Shown piece by piece: positions 10,121-19,372 of a DNA stretch of 64,000 nucleotides. Made by a program: the position numbers and the translations under genes. Below the pieces are notes generated by a model. It saw only the letters and a list, made by a program, of their open reading frames with translations, did no database searches and was not told where the DNA came from. This DNA is from Halomonas socia. GTDB taxonomy: Bacteria; Pseudomonadota; Gammaproteobacteria; Pseudomonadales; Halomonadaceae. Numbering within the stretch: position 1 is the first letter of the stretch; every line of letters begins with the position of its first letter. Where the stretch lies: positions 2,418,001 to 2,482,000 of the forward strand of contig NZ_CP048812.1 of the NCBI RefSeq assembly GCF_010977575.1. The letters are read 5' to 3'.

Positions 10121-11089
10121 ATGATTAAGCAAGTCGTTACCGGTGCCGTACTCGGCGCCGCCCTGATCGCAAGCCAGGCGGCGGTGGCCGCCGACTTCAC
10201 GCTGCGCTTCGGCCACCTGGCCAACGAGCAGAACATCTGGCACCAGGCCGCCGAGGCGTTCAAGGAGGAGGTCGAGGCCAATTCCGACGGTCGTATCGAA
10301 GTCCGCCTCTATCCCAATGAGCAGCTCGGCAGCGAGATGGATGTGATCAACAGCATCCAGCTGGGTACCGCCGAGATGACCATCACCGGCGAGAGCCTGC
10401 AGAACTGGGCGCCCAAGGCGGCCATGATGGCGGTGCCCTATGCCTTCCGTGACTCGGAGCACCTGCACGCCGCGGTCAACGGTGAGATCGGTGCGGAGAT
10501 CGAAGAGCAGATCACTCAGCAAGCCAACCTGGTGCCGCTGGCGTGGTTCGAGCGCGGCCCCCGCGAGCTGACCTCCAACCGTCCCATCGAGCATCCCGAT
10601 GATCTCGACGGCATGCGCCTGCGGGTGCCCAACGTGCCGCTGTTCGTCGATACCTGGGAGGCGCTGGGTGCGCGGCCGACGCCGATGGCCTTCAGTGAGG
10701 TGTTCACCGCGCTGCAGCAGAACACCATTCAGGCCCAGGAGAATCCGCTGAGCCTGATCGAAAGCGCCAGCTTCAACGAGGTGCAGGACTACGTGAACCT
10801 CACCGGCCATGTGCGTAGCTGGATCTACGTGGTGATCGGCCAGGATGCCCTGAACCAGATGCCCGATGACCTCCAGCAGGTGGTGCGGGACGCTGCCGCC
10901 AGTATGCAGGAGTACCAGGCGGAGCTGTTCGTCGAGGATCAGGAGCGTCTCGAGGAGGCCCTGCGCGAGCGCGGCATGGAGTTCGTCGAGGTGGATATCG
11001 AGGCTTTCGCCGAGCGCGCGCGTCCGGCGGTCGAAGAGGCCCTCGACGACGAGCAGCGGGCGCTGTTCGAGGCCATCCAGGACCTGTGA
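10121..11089 (+). CDS. dctP: TRAP transporter substrate-binding protein, DctP family (system 2)
   Basis: Second periplasmic TRAP receptor of the cluster, 322 residues. The start at 10121 (GCAGG upstream) gives a signal peptide ending ASQAAVAA; the mature protein begins DFTLRFGHLANEQNIWHQAA, the classic DctP start for acid-sugar receptors. The ligand region MRLRVPNVPLFVDTWEALGA near residues 165-185 includes the conserved arginine. It differs clearly from the first receptor, so it probably binds a different ligand, such as an aldonate rather than a uronate. A strong hairpin follows the stop. Confidence 0.92.
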   Translation: MIKQVVTGAVLGAALIASQAAVAADFTLRFGHLANEQNIWHQAAEAFKEEVEANSDGRIEVRLYPNEQLGSEMDVINSIQLGTAEMTITGESLQNWAPKAAMMAVPYAFRDSEHLHAAVNGEIGAEIEEQITQQANLVPLAWFERGPRELTSNRPIEHPDDLDGMRLRVPNVPLFVDTWEALGARPTPMAFSEVFTALQQNTIQAQENPLSLIESASFNEVQDYVNLTGHVRSWIYVVIGQDALNQMPDDLQQVVRDAAASMQEYQAELFVEDQERLEEALRERGMEFVEVDIEAFAERARPAVEEALDDEQRALFEAIQDL

Positions 11090-11098
11090 GCCAGGCAG

Positions 11099-11119
11099 GC
11101 GGGCAGCCGCTGCCCGCCT
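11099..11119 (+). promoter_or_regulatory. Intercistronic hairpin after dctP (system 2)
   Basis: A perfect 9-bp stem (11099-11107 with 11111-11119) and a 3-base loop stand ten bases after the receptor stop codon, without a T-run. It lies between dctP and dctQ within the likely operon, so it may protect the receptor transcript or damp read-through and give more receptor than permease. Confidence 0.6.
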
Positions 11120-11140
11120 CGTCATACCGGAGTCGCAAAC

Positions 11141-11713
11141 ATGACGGCATCTGATCCCCAGGCGCTCGAGAAGGAAGCGCTCGAGAGCCTTGATACGCTA
11201 GCCTCGGTGCCCACCCTGGGAGGCCCGCTGGGGCGTGTGATCGGCTGGATCGACACGCTGTTTCTGGGGCTGGCGGTGACGGCCCTGGTGGCCATCGCCG
11301 TCACCGTGCTGCTGCAAATTTCCGGCCGGCTGTTTCTGCCCTTCTCGCTGGCCTGGACCGAGGAGCTGTCGCGCTATCTGTTCATCTACATGGTGGCGCT
11401 CTCGGCGGGGGTAGTGCTGCGGCGCAATCGCAACGTCAATGTCGAACTCTTTCACCATCTGCTGGGGCCGCGTGCCCGGGCCGGCTATCAGCTCGTGGGA
11501 TGCCTGCTGATCGGCGGCTTCGCCTTGATCGCCCTGCCTTATGCCTGGCAGTACGCCCAGAACGGCGCCTGGCAGACTTCGCCGACCCTCAGGGTTCCCA
11601 TGCTCTATATCTTCTTCTCCACCGTGGTGATGTTCGCCCTGCTGCTGGGCTATAGCGCGCTCGGCTGTATCGAGGGCCTCATCGCCATGCTGCGTCCCAA
11701 GGAGCGTCGCTGA
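11141..11713 (+). CDS. dctQ: TRAP transporter small permease, DctQ family (system 2)
   Basis: A 190-residue membrane protein with an unusually long hydrophilic N-terminus (about 35 residues, rich in Glu and Leu), then four helices. The family signature SLAWTEELSRYLFIYMVALS lies near residues 68-87, followed by AGVVLRRNRNVNVELF. CGGAG precedes the start. Its TGA overlaps the ATG of dctM by one base, typical of coupled TRAP permease genes. Confidence 0.91.
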   Translation: MTASDPQALEKEALESLDTLASVPTLGGPLGRVIGWIDTLFLGLAVTALVAIAVTVLLQISGRLFLPFSLAWTEELSRYLFIYMVALSAGVVLRRNRNVNVELFHHLLGPRARAGYQLVGCLLIGGFALIALPYAWQYAQNGAWQTSPTLRVPMLYIFFSTVVMFALLLGYSALGCIEGLIAMLRPKERR

Positions 11714-12993
11714 TGGAAGTGCTCGTCCTGTTCGGGGTCTTCCTGGTGCTGCTGGTGATCGGTCTGCCGATCGCCTTCGCCCTGGGGCTCGCCTCGCTGG
11801 CCTATCTGTTGCTCGAAGGCATCTCGCTGACCATCGTGCCGCAGCGCATGTACGCCGGCATCGATACCTTCGTGCTGCTGTGTATCCCCGGTTTCGTGCT
11901 GGCCGGCAACCTGATGAACGTGGGTAACATTACCGAGCATATCGTGCGTTTCGCCAATGCCCTGCTGGGGCATATCCGCGGCGGTCTGGGTCTTGCCAAC
12001 GTCGGCGGCTCGATGATCTTCGGCGGCATCTCGGGAACCGCGGTAGCCGACTCGGCGAGCATCGGCTCGGTGATGATTCCCGGCATGGCGCGCTCCGGCT
12101 ACGATAAGCCGTTTGCCGCCGCGGTCACCGCCGCATCCTCCACGGTGGGGCCGATCATTCCCCCTAGCGTGCCGATGATCATCGTCGGTTCGCTCTCCGG
12201 CGTATCGGTGGGGCGGATGTTCCTGGCCGGCGCTATCCCCGGACTGCTGATGGGCCTGGCGATGATGTTCACCGTCTATGTGCTGGCAGTGCGGCGCGGC
12301 TATCCCAAGGGCGAGCGAGCCACCTGGCTGGAGCTGCTGCGCGAGGGGCGTACAGCCTTCTGGGCGTTGTTGATGACGGTGATCATCCTCTACGGCATCA
12401 TCGGCGGCTACTTCACGCCCACCGAGGCGTCAATTGTTGCCAGCCTGTATGCGCTGGTGGTTGGCATGTACGTCTACAAGGGGCTCTCCTGGCGTAAGTT
12501 GCCGGGGATTCTTAGCGACACGGTATTGACCTCCTCGGCGCTGCTGCTGCTGGTGGGGCTGGCCAATCTGTTTGGCTGGATCCTGACTAGCGAGCAGGTG
12601 CCGCAGATGATCGCTGCACTGATCCTGTCGATCAGCGAGAACCCGATCATCGTGATCCTGATTCTCAACCTGATCCTGCTGTTCGTCGGTGCCTTCATGG
12701 AGACCATCGCCGCGCTGATCATTCTGTTCCCGGCGCTGCTCGGGGTGGCCACCGGGGTCGGCGTCGATCCGGTGCACTTCGCGGTGATCGCGGTGCTCAA
12801 CCTGATGATCGGCCTGACCACGCCGCCGGTGGGGGTGTGCCTGTTCGTGGTAGCGGGCATCGGCAAGCTGCCGATGCTCACCGTGGCGCGGGCCATCGTG
12901 CCGTTTCTGCTCTGCAATCTCGGCGTATTGCTGTTGGTCTCCTATGTGCCGGCGGTGTCGCTGTGGCTGCCGACCCTGATCATGGGCGACTAA
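11713..12993 (+). CDS. dctM: TRAP transporter large permease, DctM family (system 2)
   Basis: An intact 426-residue, roughly twelve-helix permease that drives uptake with the sodium gradient. Family motifs include FGGISGTAVADSASIGS near residues 100-116, IIPPSVPMIIVGSLSGVSVG near 145-165, and FTPTEASIVA in the second half. It follows dctQ with a one-base overlap and precedes uxuB by about 20 bases, so it belongs to the uronate operon. Confidence 0.94.
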   Translation: MEVLVLFGVFLVLLVIGLPIAFALGLASLAYLLLEGISLTIVPQRMYAGIDTFVLLCIPGFVLAGNLMNVGNITEHIVRFANALLGHIRGGLGLANVGGSMIFGGISGTAVADSASIGSVMIPGMARSGYDKPFAAAVTAASSTVGPIIPPSVPMIIVGSLSGVSVGRMFLAGAIPGLLMGLAMMFTVYVLAVRRGYPKGERATWLELLREGRTAFWALLMTVIILYGIIGGYFTPTEASIVASLYALVVGMYVYKGLSWRKLPGILSDTVLTSSALLLLVGLANLFGWILTSEQVPQMIAALILSISENPIIVILILNLILLFVGAFMETIAALIILFPALLGVATGVGVDPVHFAVIAVLNLMIGLTTPPVGVCLFVVAGIGKLPMLTVARAIVPFLLCNLGVLLLVSYVPAVSLWLPTLIMGD

Positions 12994-13014
12994 TACATGA
13001 CACGAGGAGCAATG

Positions 13015-14484
13015 ATGTCCATTACCCGCTATCCTGCGGCGCCGCGGCGCGGCGCCATCGCCCTCGTCCATCTCGGCCTGGGGGCCTTCCACCGTGCCCA
13101 TCAGGCGGTCTATCTGGAACGCTATCGTCAGCGCAGCGGCGATGATGCCTGGGGCATCTGCAGCGCCAACCTGCGCGGCAACGTGGCCCTGGTGGACGGT
13201 CTGGCCGCGGCCGACCATCGCTACCATGTTGCCGAGTACACCGACAGCGATAACGTCGCCCTGCGTGAGATCGGCACTATCGAGGAGGCGCTGTTCTCCG
13301 GCCGAGACGCCGAGGGGCAGTGGGGGCGCGACCTGGATGCCCTGCTGGAACGCATGGCTGCACACGAGACGCGCATCGTCACCCTCACCGTCACCGAGAA
13401 GGGCTATTTTCTCAACCCGGCCAGCGGCGAGCTGCTCAGCGACGACCCGATGATCGCCGCCGACATCGCTGATCCCACGAGACCCCGCACGGCGCCAGGC
13501 ATGCTGGTGGAGGCGCTGGCGCGGCGACGTGCCCAGGGCATCGCGCCCTTTACGGTACTGTGCTGCGACAACATGCCGGACAACGGCCGGCGCACCCGCA
13601 ATGCCGTGGTCCAGCTCGCCGCACGGCGCGATGCCGAACTGGCCGCCTGGATCGAGCGCGAGGTGGCCTTTCCTTGCAGCATGGTCGATCGCATCGTGCC
13701 GGCGATGACCGAACGCGATGCCGCCCGGCTTGCCGAACTGGGCGTGGCCGATGCCCAGGCGGTGGCCTGCGAGGCCTTCAGCCAGTGGGTGGTGGAGGAT
13801 AGCTTTCCCCAAGGCCGGCCCTACTGGGAGGCTGACGGCGTGGAGATGGTCGACGACGTCGCGCCGTTCGAGACCATGAAGCTGCGCCTGCTCAATGGCA
13901 GCCACTCGCTGCTCGCCTATCTCGGCGCGCTGGATGGCATCGCAACGGTCGCCGAGGCGGTGGCCCGCGACGACCTGCGCGCCCTGCTGCACCACTATAT
14001 GCATCGCGAGGCGGCGCCGACCCTGAGCCTGCCGGCGGGCACCGACCTGAGCGGTTATGCCGCCTCGCTGTTGGCGCGTTTCGGCAACGACAGCCTGCAG
14101 CATCGCCTGCAGCAGATCGCCATGGACGGCAGCCAGAAGCTGCCCCAGCGCTGGCTGCAGGGCGCCGTGGCGCGCCTCGAAGCGGGTGGCGAGGTGCCGT
14201 GTACCGCACTTGGCTTGGCGGCGTGGATCCGCTACACCGCTGGCAGCGACCTGCGCGGCAATGCCCATGCCGTCGACGATCCCCTGGCGCCGCGCTTCGT
14301 CGAGCTCCATCAGCACCACGCCAATGACCCGGCGGCGCTGGTCGCCGCCTTCATGGCCATGGACGACGTGGTGCCGCCGGCCCTGGCCGCCGACGAGGCG
14401 TTCGTCGCCGCCGTGCTCGACGCCTATCGCGGCCTGACCGAGGATGGCCTCGCCGCGGCGTTGGCCCGCGTGACACACGCCTGA
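13015..14484 (+). CDS. uxuB: Fructuronate reductase / mannitol dehydrogenase family (UxuB)
   Basis: NAD(P)-dependent polyol dehydrogenase of the mannitol dehydrogenase family, about 489 residues. In this cluster it most likely reduces D-fructuronate to D-mannonate. The N-terminal nucleotide-binding segment is VHLGLGAFHRAHQAVY; the catalytic Lys/Asn/His pattern appears as KLRLLNGSHS in the second domain. I prefer the ATG at 13015, five bases after GAGGAG; in-frame ATGs at 12997 and 13012 are alternatives. UxuA follows after 15 bases. Mannitol or arabinitol dehydrogenase activity cannot be excluded from sequence alone. Confidence 0.9.
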   Translation: MSITRYPAAPRRGAIALVHLGLGAFHRAHQAVYLERYRQRSGDDAWGICSANLRGNVALVDGLAAADHRYHVAEYTDSDNVALREIGTIEEALFSGRDAEGQWGRDLDALLERMAAHETRIVTLTVTEKGYFLNPASGELLSDDPMIAADIADPTRPRTAPGMLVEALARRRAQGIAPFTVLCCDNMPDNGRRTRNAVVQLAARRDAELAAWIEREVAFPCSMVDRIVPAMTERDAARLAELGVADAQAVACEAFSQWVVEDSFPQGRPYWEADGVEMVDDVAPFETMKLRLLNGSHSLLAYLGALDGIATVAEAVARDDLRALLHHYMHREAAPTLSLPAGTDLSGYAASLLARFGNDSLQHRLQQIAMDGSQKLPQRWLQGAVARLEAGGEVPCTALGLAAWIRYTAGSDLRGNAHAVDDPLAPRFVELHQHHANDPAALVAAFMAMDDVVPPALAADEAFVAAVLDAYRGLTEDGLAAALARVTHA

Positions 14485-14499
14485 CAGCAAGGAGACCCC

Positions 14500-15678
14500 A
14501 TGCAGCATACCTGGCGCTGGTTCGGCCCCACGGACCCCATTCGCCTCGACGAAATCCGCCAGACCGGGGCCACCGGCATCGTCACTGCGCTGCACGAGAT
14601 CGCCAATGGCGAGGTGTGGCCGCGGGAGGCGATCGTCGAGCGCAAGGCGCTGATCGAGGCCGCCGGCCTTTCCTGGTCGGTGGTCGAGAGCGTGCCGGTG
14701 CACGAGGCGATCAAGCAGGGCCTGGCGGCGCGCGACGCCTTGATCGCCAACTACTGCCAGACCCTGCGTAACTTGGCGGCGTGCGGCATCGATACCGTCT
14801 GCTACAACTTCATGCCGGTGCTCGACTGGACCCGCACCGACTTGCGCTATCGCCTGCCCGATGGCGCCCTGGCGCTGCGCTTCGACCAGGTCGCCTTCGC
14901 CGCCTTTGATCTGTATCTGCTGGCGCGCCCTGGTGCCGAGGACGAGTACAGCGACGCCGAGCAGGTGGCGGCCAGGCGCTATCTTGAGGGCCTCGATGCG
15001 GTCGGCTGCGACACCTTGGTCGATACCCTGATCGCCGGCCTGCCGGGCGCCGAGGAGGGCTATACCCTGGCCCAGTTCCGCGAGGTGCTGAGGGCTTATA
15101 GCGAGATCGATGCCGGCCGGTTGCGTGAGCACCTGGGTGTTTTCCTGCGCGCGGTGATACCCGTGGCCGAGGAGGTGGGCATCCGCATGGCGATCCATCC
15201 CGACGATCCGCCGCGGCCGATGCTGGGCCTGCCGCGGGTGGTATCCACCGCCGAGGACGCCCAGTGGGTCCTCGATGCCGTGCCCAGCCCGGCCAACGGC
15301 CTGACGCTGTGCAGCGGCTCCTACGGCGTGCGCGGCGACAACGACCTGGCCGATATGGCGCGGCGCTTCGGCCCGCAGATCCACTTCGTGCACCTGCGCT
15401 CGACCCGGCGTGAGACGCCGGAGCCGCGCTCCTTCCATGAGGCGCCGCACCTCGACGGCGACGTCGACATGGTGGCGGTGATCCAGGTGCTGGTAGCAGA
15501 GGAACGGCGCCGTGAGCGCGAGGGCGGCCCGCGCCTGCCGCTGCGCCCCGACCACGGCCACCAACTCCTCGACGACCAGCAGCGTGCCACCGCCCCAGGC
15601 TATCCCCTCTATGGCCGACTGCGTGGCCTGGCCGAACTGCGTGGGGTGGAGCTGGCGGTGCGTCGACTCACCGTTTGA
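14500..15678 (+). CDS. uxuA: Mannonate dehydratase UxuA
   Basis: Dehydrates D-mannonate to 2-keto-3-deoxygluconate using a TIM-barrel (xylose-isomerase-like) fold and a divalent metal. The 392-residue protein begins [14 protein letters not shown] with [14 protein letters not shown], and carries the family motifs [34 protein letters not shown] and HLRSTRRE, ending with the [11 protein letters not shown] metal site. AGGAG lies seven bases upstream. It is the last gene of the co-directional uronate cluster and is functionally redundant with manD upstream. Confidence 0.96.
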   Translation: MQHTWRWFGPTDPIRLDEIRQTGATGIVTALHEIANGEVWPREAIVERKALIEAAGLSWSVVESVPVHEAIKQGLAARDALIANYCQTLRNLAACGIDTVCYNFMPVLDWTRTDLRYRLPDGALALRFDQVAFAAFDLYLLARPGAEDEYSDAEQVAARRYLEGLDAVGCDTLVDTLIAGLPGAEEGYTLAQFREVLRAYSEIDAGRLREHLGVFLRAVIPVAEEVGIRMAIHPDDPPRPMLGLPRVVSTAEDAQWVLDAVPSPANGLTLCSGSYGVRGDNDLADMARRFGPQIHFVHLRSTRRETPEPRSFHEAPHLDGDVDMVAVIQVLVAEERRREREGGPRLPLRPDHGHQLLDDQQRATAPGYPLYGRLRGLAELRGVELAVRRLTV

Positions 15679-15698
15679 CCCACCTCCCTGCAACGCAC

Positions 15699-15730
15699 AA
15701 CGGCTCCGCCGATGGCTCGGCGGGGCCGTT
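15699..15730. terminator. Hairpin between convergent uxuA and SSS symporter gene
   Basis: A 14-base stem with a single G-T pair (15699-15712 with 15717-15730) and a four-base loop lies 20 bases after the uxuA stop and 50 bases beyond the end of the convergent symporter gene. No clear T-run follows on either strand, so termination efficiency is uncertain, but position and stability fit a shared terminator. Confidence 0.6.
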
Positions 15731-15782
15731 GCGTTACCGGCTCTGGAACGGTTAGGGAGCGCAGCAATGAATCAGAGTCGCT

Positions 15783-17282
15783 CTAGCGACCGGTGGCGGT
15801 CACCTGGCCCTCCGTCAGGGCCGCGTCGGGAGCCTGCTCCATGCGTCGACGCTCCTCATCGAGGATCGCCAGGGCCTGTTCCGGCGTGGTGCGTGGCGCC
15901 CGTGTCAGTAGACTGACCACCACGCCTACCGTCAGAGACACCAACACTGCCGGGATGCTGGGGTTGCCCCAGTAGGCGTTCCAGTCGGCGTTGGTGATGA
16001 TCGCCAGTGAGGTGGCCGAGGCGCTGACCAGGGTGGCCACGGCACCCTGCCAGTTGTAGCGCGGCCAGAAGCGGCCCAACAGAGCACAGGCCAACAGGCC
16101 GGCCATGATAGTGGATATCATGCGGGTGATATAGTCGATCACGTTATCCGAGGTCAGGGCGAAGGCCAAGGCCAGGCCGATGGTGGCCACCAGTGCGATC
16201 CGTGAGAAACGTACTACGTGGCGTGCCGAGGGGGTATGGCCGGTGGCCAGCACGTAGAGGTCGCGCATCAGCGTCGAGACCCCGGCGATGGCATCCGAGC
16301 TGGCACTGGACATGGTCGCCGATAGCCCCGCTACCAGCAGCAACAGGCCGAGGCCCAGCGGCAGGATCTCGGTGGCCAGGAAGGGGAAGGCGAAGTTGCT
16401 GTTGTCCAAGCCCGGGTTGAGGGCATGGGTGGCCATGCCGATGATCGCCGGGATGATCGAGAAGCCCAGATAGAGCACACCGGTGATCACGAAGGAGCGG
16501 CGTACCGAAGCGACCGACTCGCCTGAATAGATGCGCTGGCGGAAGGAGGGCGTCGCCAGCACGCCCACGGCGATCACCGCGGCCAGCGATAGCGCTGGCA
16601 GGCCGCCTATGGCTCCGATCCCGAGGAAGCTCGCCGCGCCGGCATCCATGCTCGCTGTGAGCCCGCCGAATCCACCCACTTCCACCAATGCCAGCACCGC
16701 CATCAGCAGGAAACCGGCGAAAAGTATCACTGCCTGAATGGTATCGGTCCAGACCACGGCGAAATAGCCCCCGATCACGCAGTAGATACCGAAGCCCAGT
16801 GCCACCAGAATGCGGGCGGTGGTCAGGTCGATGTCCGCCATCCACGACAGGTAGAGGCCGCCGCCAAGGATATGCGCACCCAGCCAGCCGATGCAGGCGA
16901 CGTAGATGAGCACTGCCACCAGATAACGCACCAGGCGATTGGCTCCCACATAGTAGGAGAGCTCCTCGCTCATGGTCATGAAGCGCAGCTTGCGCACCGG
17001 GGCAAATAGCAGTGCCAGCAGCAGTACACCGACGGCGCCGCCGATGCCGTAGAGTGCACCGGCCCAGCCGTTGGCATAGCCGAAGCCAACCGCGCCCATG
17101 CTCGACCCGGTGCCGACCATGGTCGCCACGGTGGTGCCGATGGTCAGAAAAATGGGCACGCTGCGCCCACCGAGCAGGAAGTCATCGCCGTTGCCGCGCT
17201 TGTGGCGGGAGATCCACCAGCCGAAGCCGATCATGGCGACGATATAAGCCACGAAAGTGGCGAGGAAGATGTGACTGTTCAT
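15783..17282 (-). CDS. Sodium:solute symporter family (SSS) permease
   Basis: A 499-residue membrane protein with about thirteen helices. It has the SSS hallmarks: an N-terminal FLLGGRSVPIFLTIGTTVAT segment near residues 36-55, GFGYANGWAG near 67-76, and MSSASSDAIAGVSTLMRDLY near 325-345, followed by a charged C-terminal tail. It likely imports an organic solute with sodium. Being 3' of and co-oriented with RidA, D-aminoacylase and an RpiR regulator, it may carry N-acyl-D-amino acids or D-amino acids; this is inference from the neighbourhood. A 218-base gap with two dyads separates it from ridA, so it may have its own promoter. Confidence 0.88.
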   Translation of the reverse strand: MNSHIFLATFVAYIVAMIGFGWWISRHKRGNGDDFLLGGRSVPIFLTIGTTVATMVGTGSSMGAVGFGYANGWAGALYGIGGAVGVLLLALLFAPVRKLRFMTMSEELSYYVGANRLVRYLVAVLIYVACIGWLGAHILGGGLYLSWMADIDLTTARILVALGFGIYCVIGGYFAVVWTDTIQAVILFAGFLLMAVLALVEVGGFGGLTASMDAGAASFLGIGAIGGLPALSLAAVIAVGVLATPSFRQRIYSGESVASVRRSFVITGVLYLGFSIIPAIIGMATHALNPGLDNSNFAFPFLATEILPLGLGLLLLVAGLSATMSSASSDAIAGVSTLMRDLYVLATGHTPSARHVVRFSRIALVATIGLALAFALTSDNVIDYITRMISTIMAGLLACALLGRFWPRYNWQGAVATLVSASATSLAIITNADWNAYWGNPSIPAVLVSLTVGVVVSLLTRAPRTTPEQALAILDEERRRMEQAPDAALTEGQVTATGR

Positions 17283-17342
17283 GGTAGCCTCTTATCGTTG
17301 TTTGCCCGGCCGTTGCCGCGGCCGAGGGTAAGCAATGTGTCG

Positions 17343-17384
17343 ATCATCGGCGGCATCGTCTGTTATGAATGATCCGCCGATGAT
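17343..17384. promoter_or_regulatory. 11-bp perfect inverted repeat upstream of the SSS gene
   Basis: ATCATCGGCGG at 17343-17353 is exactly inverted at 17374-17384 with a 20-base spacer. It lies 60-100 bases upstream of the symporter start on the minus strand, so it may be an operator; a second hairpin at about 17390-17419 may end the ridA transcript. Confidence 0.4.
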
Positions 17385-17500
17385 TCGGTGCCGTGCCCTT
17401 GCCGGGGTACGGCACCCCCTTCTGTAGAGCCAGTGCTCGATCTCGCTGAACACCATTTCAATGCCATGTGGCCAACGCTCAGCAGATCATGCATGGCCTT

Positions 17501-17893
17501 TCAGGCCCGGTCGGCCCGGAAGCACTTGACGTCCACCTCCACCTTGCAGTCCACCACCAGATCCTGGACGCTACAGATGCGTGCCGGCGGATGGTCGCCG
17601 AAGATCTCGCGGAACACCTTGTTGAAGGACGAGAAATAGCGGGCGTCGGTGAGCACGGCGGTGACGTGCACCACGTCCTCCACGCCATAGCCGGCCTCTG
17701 CCATGATCGTCAGGCAGTTGTCGAAGGCGAGCCGAGCCTGCGCGACGATGCCGCCTTCGACGACTTCGCCGTCGGTCATCGGCGTTTGACCGGAAATGTA
17801 GAGCCAGCCGCCGGCCTCCACGGCGCGGGCGAAGGGCAGCTTCTGGCCGCCGGTACCGACGCCGCCTTCGACGCCGTAACGGGTAATGCTCAT
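17501..17893 (-). CDS. ridA: RidA family (YjgF/UK114) reactive-intermediate deaminase
   Basis: A 130-residue member of the RidA family, which hydrolyses enamine/imine intermediates such as 2-aminoacrylate released by PLP enzymes. I start it at the ATG ending at 17893, seven bases after AAGGAGGAG. Visible motifs are FARAVEAGGWLYISGQTP and a C-terminal PARICSVQDLVVDCKVEVDV carrying the active-site arginine. The start overlaps the stop of the D-aminoacylase gene (ATGA). Placement beside a PLP-dependent D-amino-acid enzyme fits imine clearance. It is probably a RidA paralogue dedicated to this pathway. Confidence 0.9.
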   Translation of the reverse strand: MSITRYGVEGGVGTGGQKLPFARAVEAGGWLYISGQTPMTDGEVVEGGIVAQARLAFDNCLTIMAEAGYGVEDVVHVTAVLTDARYFSSFNKVFREIFGDHPPARICSVQDLVVDCKVEVDVKCFRADRA

Positions 17894-19371
17894 TGAGACT
17901 CCTCCTTGCTGTTTTGGGTCAGGGTGTTGGGGATGCGCCGGGTGCGGCGCAGCATGCGCCCGGCGCGCTCGCCGGTGGCTGCGCCCTGGCGGTAGCCAAT
18001 GACGCCGTTGACTATTACCAGCTCGATGCCCCGGGCCGGGGCGATGGGCGTGGCGTAGTCGGCGGTGTCTTCCAGGGTCTCGAGGTCGAAGAGCGTCAGG
18101 TCGGCATAGGCCCCTTCGCAGATCGCGCCGCGGTCGGTAAGGCCGAAGTTGGCTGCCGAGAGCCCGGTCATCTTGCGCACCGCCTCGGCCAGCGGCATCA
18201 ACGCCAGGTCGCGGCTGTAGTGGGCCAGCACCCGGGGGAAGGCGCCCCACAGACGCGGGTGCGGATGGGGGTCGTTGGGCAGACCGTCGGAGCCGACCAT
18301 CGACAGCGGATGGGCTAGCACTCGGCGCATGTCGTCCTCGCTCATGTTGTGGTAGACCGCCCCGGCCGGCTGCAGACGCCTGGCGGTCTCCAGCAGTGAC
18401 AGACCCCAGTCGATGGCGATTGCCTTGAGCGGGCGACGCGCTTGCTCGGGGTGCGGCTCAGACCAGGTGATGGTGATCTCGATCTCGTCGCTGACCTGGG
18501 CCAGGTCGAGGGTCGAGGAGCCGGCGGTATAGGGGTAGCAGTCGCAGTGGGCGCGCTGGTGGCGTGCCGCCGTTTCGAGCTTGTCCAGGGCGTGGGGTGC
18601 ACCGCCCCAGTTGCCGGCACCGGCGCACTTGAGGTGCGAAATGACCAACGGGACCCGAGCGTGGCGGGCGGTAGCGAAGGCCTCGTCCATGGCGCCCAGC
18701 AACCCGGCAAACTCGTCGCGCAGGTGGGTGGTGTAGACGCCGCCGGCCTCGCCCACCGCGGCCACCAGCGGCGCCATCTCCGCCATGGGCGCATGGAAGG
18801 CGTTGCGGTAGGCGAGCCCCGAGCTGAGCCCCAGGGCGCCCTCGTCCAGGGCCCGGCGCAGCAGACGTTCCATAGTGGCGATCTCGGCGTCGCTGGCCGG
18901 ACGGGCGAAGTCGTCCATCACCTGGCTGCGCAGGCTGGTGTGGCCCACCAGGGCGGCGACATTGACGCTAGGCACCGCCTTATCCACCGCTTCGGCATAG
19001 GTGGCGAAGCTTGGGTAGCGGAAATCCTCGACGTGACCCAGCAGATTCATGGGGTCGGGCACTTCAGCCGTGAGGGTTACGGGACTGGCACTGATGCCGC
19101 AGTTGCCCACCACCACCGTGGTCACCCCCTGGGAAAGCTTGGGCAGCATGTCCGGAGTGCGGATCACGTTGGTGTCGTCGTGGGTGTGCACGTCGATAAA
19201 GCCCGGGGCCAGGTAGCGATCATCGGCATCGATGACGGTCGTCGCCTCGCTCCCGCCCAGCCCGCCCACGGCGGCGATGCGTTCACCAAGCACCGCCACG
19301 TCGGCCCGGAAGGGGGAGGTGCCAGTGCCGTCGATCACCCAGGCGTTGCGGATCAGCAGGTCGTAGGGCAT
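17890..19371 (-). CDS. D-aminoacylase / N-acyl-D-amino-acid deacylase
   Basis: Amidohydrolase-superfamily enzyme that hydrolyses N-acyl-D-amino acids to a D-amino acid and a carboxylate. It has 493 residues, the family length. Metal-site candidates are the HxH at residues 62-64 (VHTHDD), Cys91 in VVGNCGISASP, a histidine in TTHLRDE and another in VISHLKCAG; the catalytic aspartate is in MVGSDGLP. The N-terminal LLIRNAWVIDGTG and C-terminal strands form the small beta domain. It begins one base after the rpiR stop and overlaps ridA, forming a three-gene operon. Confidence 0.93.
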   Translation of the reverse strand: MPYDLLIRNAWVIDGTGTSPFRADVAVLGERIAAVGGLGGSEATTVIDADDRYLAPGFIDVHTHDDTNVIRTPDMLPKLSQGVTTVVVGNCGISASPVTLTAEVPDPMNLLGHVEDFRYPSFATYAEAVDKAVPSVNVAALVGHTSLRSQVMDDFARPASDAEIATMERLLRRALDEGALGLSSGLAYRNAFHAPMAEMAPLVAAVGEAGGVYTTHLRDEFAGLLGAMDEAFATARHARVPLVISHLKCAGAGNWGGAPHALDKLETAARHQRAHCDCYPYTAGSSTLDLAQVSDEIEITITWSEPHPEQARRPLKAIAIDWGLSLLETARRLQPAGAVYHNMSEDDMRRVLAHPLSMVGSDGLPNDPHPHPRLWGAFPRVLAHYSRDLALMPLAEAVRKMTGLSAANFGLTDRGAICEGAYADLTLFDLETLEDTADYATPIAPARGIELVIVNGVIGYRQGAATGERAGRMLRRTRRIPNTLTQNSKEESQ

Positions 19372-19372
19372 G

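Noticed and set aside
11099-11119. Full terminator after the second dctP
   Set aside because: The stem is strong but there is no T-run and dctQ follows immediately. I keep it as an intercistronic hairpin rather than a terminator.
13015-13032. UxuB and RidA (minus strand, 17893) both begin MSITRY
   Set aside because: Only six residues match and the proteins are unrelated afterwards, so I take it as coincidence.
12430-15693. A 1087-codon open frame on the minus strand
   Set aside because: It lies entirely antisense to dctM, uxuB and uxuA, which have clear family motifs. It is rich in Arg, Gly, His and Gln, as expected of an antisense frame in GC-rich DNA, and resembles no protein family.
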